Of a stretch of 10,079 nucleotides of DNA, positions 5,766 to 10,079 are shown in pieces. The notes under the pieces were generated by a model. The model was given only the letters and a program-made list of their open reading frames with translations, ran no database searches and was not told the DNA's origin. Every line of letters begins with the position of its first letter. Position 1 is the stretch's first letter. Source of the DNA: CAYSCX01 sp964429575 (lineage in GTDB: Bacteria > Desulfobacterota > Binatia > Binatales > Binataceae); contig CAYSCX010000060.1 in NCBI GenBank assembly GCA_964429575.1, forward strand, positions 1 through 10,079. Reading direction: 5' to 3'. A program made the translations under genes and the position numbers.

Positions 5766-8700
5766 TCAATCCGCGCTCCCGGAGCCAGCCGCCTCGCGTG
5801 CGTCGTGGCCGGCCGGAACGTTACGACTGGCCAGCGAGTAGGCGGCGGGAAACAACAGCAGCGTAAGCGCGGTTGCGGTAATCAGGCCGCCGATTACGAC
5901 GGTGGCGAGTGGCCGCTGGACTTCGGCTCCGGGAGCGGTGGACAGTGCCATCGGCACGAAGCCGAGCGACGCCACCAGGGCTGTCATCAGGACCGGGCGC
6001 AGTCTGATTTGCGCTGCCCGGCGGATTGCCTCGGTGGGTGAAATACCGCGCGCCTCCAACTGCCGAGAGAATGAAACGAGTACCAATCCGTTCAGAACGG
6101 CCACGCCGAACAGCGCAATGAAGCCGACGCCGGCGGAGATGCTGAACGGAAGGTCGCGCAGGTAGAGCGCGAAGACGCCGCCGACGATCGCAAACGGTAC
6201 GTTCAGGAATATCAGCAGCGCCGGCTTCACCGCGCTAAACGCCATCCAAAGCACGAACAGAATCAGTCCAAGCACCAGCGGCACCACGACCATCAGGCGT
6301 TGGCGTGCCGAAATGTAATGCTCATACAGACCGCCCCATTCGATGCGATAGCCAGAGGGTAGATTGACCCGCGCCGCCACCACCGTCTGTGCCTCTTTGA
6401 CCGTTGACACGAGGTCGCGGCCACGCACGTTGAATTCCACCAGGCGGCGCCGGAACAACTGGCTGCGGTTGATCAGCGCGGGGCCTTCCCCGATGGTTAT
6501 CTCCGCCACGTCGCCCAACGGAACGATCTGGCCAGTTTGCGAACGCAGTGGCAGCGCGCGGATGGATTCGAGATCGGGGCGGAAGTCGTTCGCGATCTTG
6601 ACTACCAGCGCGAACCGGCGGTCACCTTCAAAGACCATTCCCGCAGCTCGCCCGACCGCAATGCTCTCGGTAAGCACGTTGACGTCGTCAACGGTCAATC
6701 CGTAGCGCGCCAATCGCGCGCGATCGGGCGTAATTCTGAGGTAGATGAGACCAGCGCCTTGCTCGATTCTGATATCCGTGACGCCGGCGACGCCTCTGAG
6801 CGCTTCGCCGATGGTCCCCGCAAGCGACTGGAGCTTGTCGAGTTCCGGGCCGTAAATCGCAATCGCGACGTCCGCCCGGCTGCCCGCGACCAGCTCATTG
6901 GTGCGCATCTCGATGGGCTGCGAGACGCCAAACGCCGCCTCAGGAACGGCGCGGGTTACCTTGTCGTGGACCTCTTCGATGAGAGCGGGCTTGGTAAGTC
7001 CGTTGCGCCATTGCTCGCGAGGTTTAATCTTCACGTACACGTCGGTTTGCTCGATGCCCATCGGGTCGGTAGCAAGTTCGGGCGCTCCGGTCTTGCTCAC
7101 CGCGTGCACAACTTCTGGCACGCTGAGCAATGCTTGTTGAATTCGGCGATCGGTGGCGACCGACTCGCTCAGCGCAATTCCGGGGAGCCGTCTGACTTCG
7201 AGCACCAAATCGCCCTCGTCGAGCCGGGGCATAAACTCAGCGCCAAGCCGCCCAAAGAGCGCGGTTGCGCTCGCGAACAGCAAGAGGCCGATCCAGATCA
7301 TGAGCCAGCGACGGTGCATCACCCAATCGAGGATGGGTGCATAAGCCGCGTGCGCCCGCCTCATCAACCGGGTTTCGGTCTCCTTCTCGCGCGGCGTCAC
7401 CAGGTAACTTGTCAGGACCGGGACGACCGTCAGCGATGCGATGAACGCGCCGAGGATCGCGAACAGCACCGTCACCGCCATGGGGTGGAAGAGTTTGCCC
7501 TCCATCCCGCCCAAGGCGAGGATTGGCAGGTAAACGATCCCGATTATTACCTGACCGAACACGCTCGCGCTGCTCACCTCGATGGTGGCGTTGTGAACGA
7601 CATCAATGCGCTGCTGCGAGCTGAGCGGCGCACCGTTTTCGCTTCTGGACTCTGCCAGCCGCCGGACCGCGTTCTCGACTATGATGACCGCCGCATCGAC
7701 GATCAGACCGAAGTCGATCGCGCCGAGGCTCATCAGGTTTCCCGAGATTCCAGTGGTGTTCATCATCAGGATGGCGAACAGCATCGAAAGCGGGATGGTG
7801 GTCGCCACGACCAGCCCGGCGCGCAAATCGCCAAGCAAGATGAGCAACACGAAGATGACCAGCGCCGCGCCCTCGGCCAGGTTTCTCGCCGCAGTGCCGA
7901 TGGTCCGATCGACCAGCTCGGAGCGTACGTAGAAGGGCTCGATGGTAACGCCTTGGGGAAGAGTCTTTTGGATCTCCGCAACCTTCCTTTCCACTTGCTC
8001 GGTTACGGTGCGCGAGTTCTCTCCCAGCAACATCATCGCGACGCCGAGGGCGACCTCGCCCTTGCCATCCATCGACGCCGATCCGCGCCGGAGTTCAGGG
8101 CCAAATTGCACCTCGCCGAGATCTCCGACGGTGATTGGAATTCCTTGCGGGCTGGCCCTGACCACGACTTTGCGAAGGTCATCGAGGCTGCGGACGAGTC
8201 CGTTGGTGCCCACCACGTACTGTTCGCGAGCGTGTTCGATGTAGCCGCCGCCGGCATTGGCATTGGACAGCTCGAGCGCGTGCGCGACATCCTCGACGGA
8301 CAGGGCTGCTGCCTGCAGGCGGGCGGGGTCGAGGATCACCTGGTATTGACGGTTGAGGCCACCGAAGCTGTTCGCCTCGACAATTCCGGGGACGGTGCGA
8401 AGCTGCGGCGCGATGTACCAATCCAGCAGTTCCTCAAGCTCCATCAGCGAGCTGCCTTTGCCTCGCACCACGAACTGGTAGATCTCTCCCAAGCCGCTGG
8501 TGATCGGTCCGATCTGCGAGCGCCCGTAGGCGGGTGGAATCGCGTCGGACGCTTCGCGGATCCGCTCGGCCACCAGTTGGCGTGCACGGTAGATTTCGGT
8601 TTCGTCGGTGAAGACGACTGTCACGACCGACATTCCATACTTGGAAAGCGAGCGAATCTCGGTGACGTTGGGAACGCCCGACATCGCACGCTCAACGGGA

Positions 8701-8906
8701 ACCGTGACGTACTGCTCGATCTCAACGGGCGAGAGCGCCGGAGCGGAGGTGATGATTTGAACCTGTATATTGGTCAGGTCGGGTACCGCGTCGATGGGCA
8801 GGCGCTGTGCGGCGTCAAGCCCAAGAATGCAGAAGATGGCGAGTCCGACCAGCACGATCGGGCGGTTGTGCAACGACCAACGGACGACTGCGCTGAGTAT
8901 TCTCAC
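5766..8906 (-). CDS. czcA: Heavy-metal efflux RND pump, CzcA-like (divalent-cation type predicted)
   Basis: A 1046-residue inner-membrane proton/metal antiporter, the motor of a tripartite pump that exports cations from periplasm or cytoplasm. It has the full RND layout. Span 1 is at about 14-32, followed by a first large periplasmic domain. Spans 2-6 are at about 342-500, span 7 at 531-550, followed by a second periplasmic domain. Spans 8-12 are at about 871-1024. The heavy-metal signature in span 4 is DFGLIVDAAVIIVEN (398-412). It supplies the proton-relay acids Asp398, Asp404 and Glu411, equivalent to Asp402, Asp408 and Glu415 of CzcA. Around the periplasmic metal site it has QPIEMRTNELVAG (663-675), as in Czc/Cnr/Ncc pumps. 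The three Met ligands of the Cu/Ag pump CusA are not seen at the matching places. The start is GTG, 1 base after the adaptor stop, with AGGAGG 9 bases upstream. Alternative: another divalent-metal member such as CnrA or NccA. Confidence 0.93.
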   Translation of the reverse strand: MRILSAVVRWSLHNRPIVLVGLAIFCILGLDAAQRLPIDAVPDLTNIQVQIITSAPALSPVEIEQYVTVPVERAMSGVPNVTEIRSLSKYGMSVVTVVFTDETEIYRARQLVAERIREASDAIPPAYGRSQIGPITSGLGEIYQFVVRGKGSSLMELEELLDWYIAPQLRTVPGIVEANSFGGLNRQYQVILDPARLQAAALSVEDVAHALELSNANAGGGYIEHAREQYVVGTNGLVRSLDDLRKVVVRASPQGIPITVGDLGEVQFGPELRRGSASMDGKGEVALGVAMMLLGENSRTVTEQVERKVAEIQKTLPQGVTIEPFYVRSELVDRTIGTAARNLAEGAALVIFVLLILLGDLRAGLVVATTIPLSMLFAILMMNTTGISGNLMSLGAIDFGLIVDAAVIIVENAVRRLAESRSENGAPLSSQQRIDVVHNATIEVSSASVFGQVIIGIVYLPILALGGMEGKLFHPMAVTVLFAILGAFIASLTVVPVLTSYLVTPREKETETRLMRRAHAAYAPILDWVMHRRWLMIWIGLLLFASATALFGRLGAEFMPRLDEGDLVLEVRRLPGIALSESVATDRRIQQALLSVPEVVHAVSKTGAPELATDPMGIEQTDVYVKIKPREQWRNGLTKPALIEEVHDKVTRAVPEAAFGVSQPIEMRTNELVAGSRADVAIAIYGPELDKLQSLAGTIGEALRGVAGVTDIRIEQGAGLIYLRITPDRARLARYGLTVDDVNVLTESIAVGRAAGMVFEGDRRFALVVKIANDFRPDLESIRALPLRSQTGQIVPLGDVAEITIGEGPALINRSQLFRRRLVEFNVRGRDLVSTVKEAQTVVAARVNLPSGYRIEWGGLYEHYISARQRLMVVVPLVLGLILFVLWMAFSAVKPALLIFLNVPFAIVGGVFALYLRDLPFSISAGVGFIALFGVAVLNGLVLVSFSRQLEARGISPTEAIRRAAQIRLRPVLMTALVASLGFVPMALSTAPGAEVQRPLATVVIGGLITATALTLLLFPAAYSLASRNVPAGHDAREAAGSGSAD

Positions 8907-8907
8907 C

Positions 8908-10079
8908 TCAGTCTTCCTCCTCGCCGAAGGTGCCCTTGAGCAGGGTGCTCTTGAGCGCGAAGACGCCCGACACGGCCACGCGCTCGCCGCGCTTCAGTCC
9001 GCTCAGCACCTCCACCTTTCCGCTGGAAGTTCGTGCCAAGATCACTTGGTGGACCTCGAACTCACCGATGCGGCGCTCAACAAATACGATGTCGCGCCCG
9101 CCAACCCGTGTGACCGCGTCCGCCGGTACGACGATCCGAGGCTGCGAGCCCGCGGGCGCCCTGGTTACCACCCGGGCGACGCCGAACAGCCCTGCCTTGA
9201 GCCGTGAGTCTTGATCCTGAACCGCAATTCGGGCGAGTACGGTCCTCGTCTGCGGGTCGATTTGACGGCCGATACTGTCAACTTTGCCCTCAAAGACAAC
9301 GCGCGGATACGCATTAAGCCGAACATCGGCGCCGGCGCCTGGCTCGACGTGAGCGAGATCCTTCTCGAACAACCGGCCGAGAAAGAATGCGCGATCGAAG
9401 CTCGCGATCGATGCGATCTCATGCCCGGATTCGACCGCCTGACCAGTCACGCCATCGCGCTTGAGCACGTAGCCGTCGATCGGCGCGCGCAGTTCGAGCC
9501 TCGACGACTCCACGCCGGAACGCATTGGATCGATGCCGAAGACGCTCAGACGCTGGCGCGCCGCGGCTTCGTCGGCCTGGAGTGCGTTGGCATCGGCAGC
9601 GGCAGTCGCGACCTCCTGGGCGGAGGCGAGCCCCTTGTCGCCCAGGCGTTTCAGCCGATCGGCGTTCGCGCGCGCGGCTTTGGCACGCGCATTTAGCGAG
9701 GTCACTGCCGCGCGCGCATCGGCCACCTCGGATGAACTGATAACCGCAAGCAGCGCGCCGCGCTTGACCCGATCGCCCTCCTTGAAGTGCATCTCGACGA
9801 TTCGTCCGCGTGCGCGGGCAGCCACGCGGGCGGATAGATCCGGGTCGGGAGTGATCTCGCCGGTTAGCTCGACGGTCGTCGGCAGCGATTCGAACCCGAC
9901 CGCTTCGATTTTGATCTGAACCTCGGCGAGAAGCTGTGGCGGCAGATGGACGATCTGCGGCAAGGCGCCAAGACCCGCGGCAGACTTCGTCTCACGCTGC
10001 GCTTGCGCCGCCGCAGACGGCGGTTGCTCGTCTCCGCCGGAGCAACCCCAGGTGGAGAAGACGGCGAGCAGCGCGGCGA
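8908..10079 (-). CDS. czcB: Periplasmic adaptor (membrane fusion protein) lipoprotein of the metal RND pump, CzcB-like; 5' end outside the window
   Basis: Bridges the RND pump and the outer-membrane channel in the periplasm. The frame is open to the window edge: 389 codons are visible and the start lies beyond 10079. The TTG at 9963 is not the start, because the frame upstream encodes a signal peptide end, AALLAVFSTWGC, with a lipobox-like TWGC. The Cys codon is at 10044-10042 and is followed by a Gly/Pro/Ala/Gln linker. In visible numbering: first barrel-sandwich half GRIVEMHFKEGDRVKRGALL at about 91-110, helical hairpin 116-183, second half with LRAPIDGYV at 196-204, beta-barrel to about 305, and membrane-proximal domain to about 383 (GLKRGERVAVSGVFALKSTLL near its end). 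There is no His-rich metal-binding N-terminus. It ends in TGA 1 base before czcA. The lipidation call rests on a slightly atypical lipobox (Trp at -2). Confidence 0.9.
   Translation of the reverse strand, partial: AALLAVFSTWGCSGGDEQPPSAAAQAQRETKSAAGLGALPQIVHLPPQLLAEVQIKIEAVGFESLPTTVELTGEITPDPDLSARVAARARGRIVEMHFKEGDRVKRGALLAVISSSEVADARAAVTSLNARAKAARANADRLKRLGDKGLASAQEVATAAADANALQADEAAARQRLSVFGIDPMRSGVESSRLELRAPIDGYVLKRDGVTGQAVESGHEIASIASFDRAFFLGRLFEKDLAHVEPGAGADVRLNAYPRVVFEGKVDSIGRQIDPQTRTVLARIAVQDQDSRLKAGLFGVARVVTRAPAGSQPRIVVPADAVTRVGGRDIVFVERRIGEFEVHQVILARTSSGKVEVLSGLKRGERVAVSGVFALKSTLLKGTFGEEED
8916..8921 (-). promoter_or_regulatory. Strong ribosome binding site for the RND pump inside the adaptor gene
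   Basis: AGGAGG on the minus strand, within GAGGAGGAAGA at 8922-8912, lies 9 bases before the GTG at 8906 and encodes part of the Glu-Glu-Glu-Asp C-terminus of the adaptor. It supports GTG as the true start and suggests translational coupling of the two genes. Confidence 0.75.

Noticed and set aside
6537..8939. 800-codon open frame on the plus strand opposite the RND pump
   Set aside because: It is the antisense of the pump gene: Asp/Arg/His/Gln-rich with no domain, a common result of high GC at third positions. The minus-strand frame has all RND motifs.
1..10079. CRISPR arrays, insertion sequences, tRNA or rRNA genes
   Set aside because: No regularly spaced repeats, transposase motifs, terminal inverted repeats, or tRNA or rRNA sequence were recognised by eye on either strand.

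Overview
The window comes from a Gram-negative bacterium with GC-rich DNA. Two features support this: a tripartite RND efflux system with a lipoprotein periplasmic adaptor, and a quinol:cytochrome c oxidoreductase whose cytochrome b is split into a b6-like and a subunit IV-like gene. Split-b complexes of this kind occur in several environmental phyla (delta-proteobacterial relatives, Acidobacteria, Planctomycetes, Nitrospirae and others). The sequence alone does not let me choose between them, and there is no rRNA, tRNA or phylogenetic marker in the window.

Layout. (1) Positions 1-1911, minus strand: a respiratory operon encoding b6-type cytochrome b, then an unlisted 50-residue single-span membrane protein, then a long subunit IV-like C-terminal half of cytochrome b. 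The subunit IV stop codon lies exactly at the window edge. No Rieske protein or cytochrome c gene is visible, so these are downstream of position 1 or elsewhere. (2) Positions 1912-2335: a gene-free divergent spacer. (3) Positions 2336-5191: a patch of three FkbM-family methyltransferase genes. Two are on the plus strand and look intact. The third, on the minus strand, is a pseudogene with one in-frame stop and one frameshift. It is preceded by a gene-free stretch at 4097-4412. (4) Positions 5247-5624, minus: a small two-span membrane protein of unknown function, with a perfect -35 hexamer inside a palindrome upstream. (5) Positions 5766-10079, minus: a CzcB-like lipoprotein adaptor, cut off by the window end, followed after 1 base by a CzcA-like heavy-metal RND pump. 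An outer-membrane channel gene would be expected upstream, outside the window.

How they work together. The cytochrome b pair plus Rieske and cytochrome c partners would oxidise (mena)quinol and build proton-motive force. The CzcBA pair would use that force to export divalent metal cations across both membranes. The FkbM genes probably O-methylate glycans or other surface or secondary products, and they look like an accessory insertion between two housekeeping-type operons. The points most worth a second look are the 50-residue membrane protein between the two cytochrome b genes, the predicted covalent heme ci cysteine, the altered Qo-site motif, the broken third methyltransferase, and the 10-bp tandem duplication that creates two start codons in different frames at the second methyltransferase.
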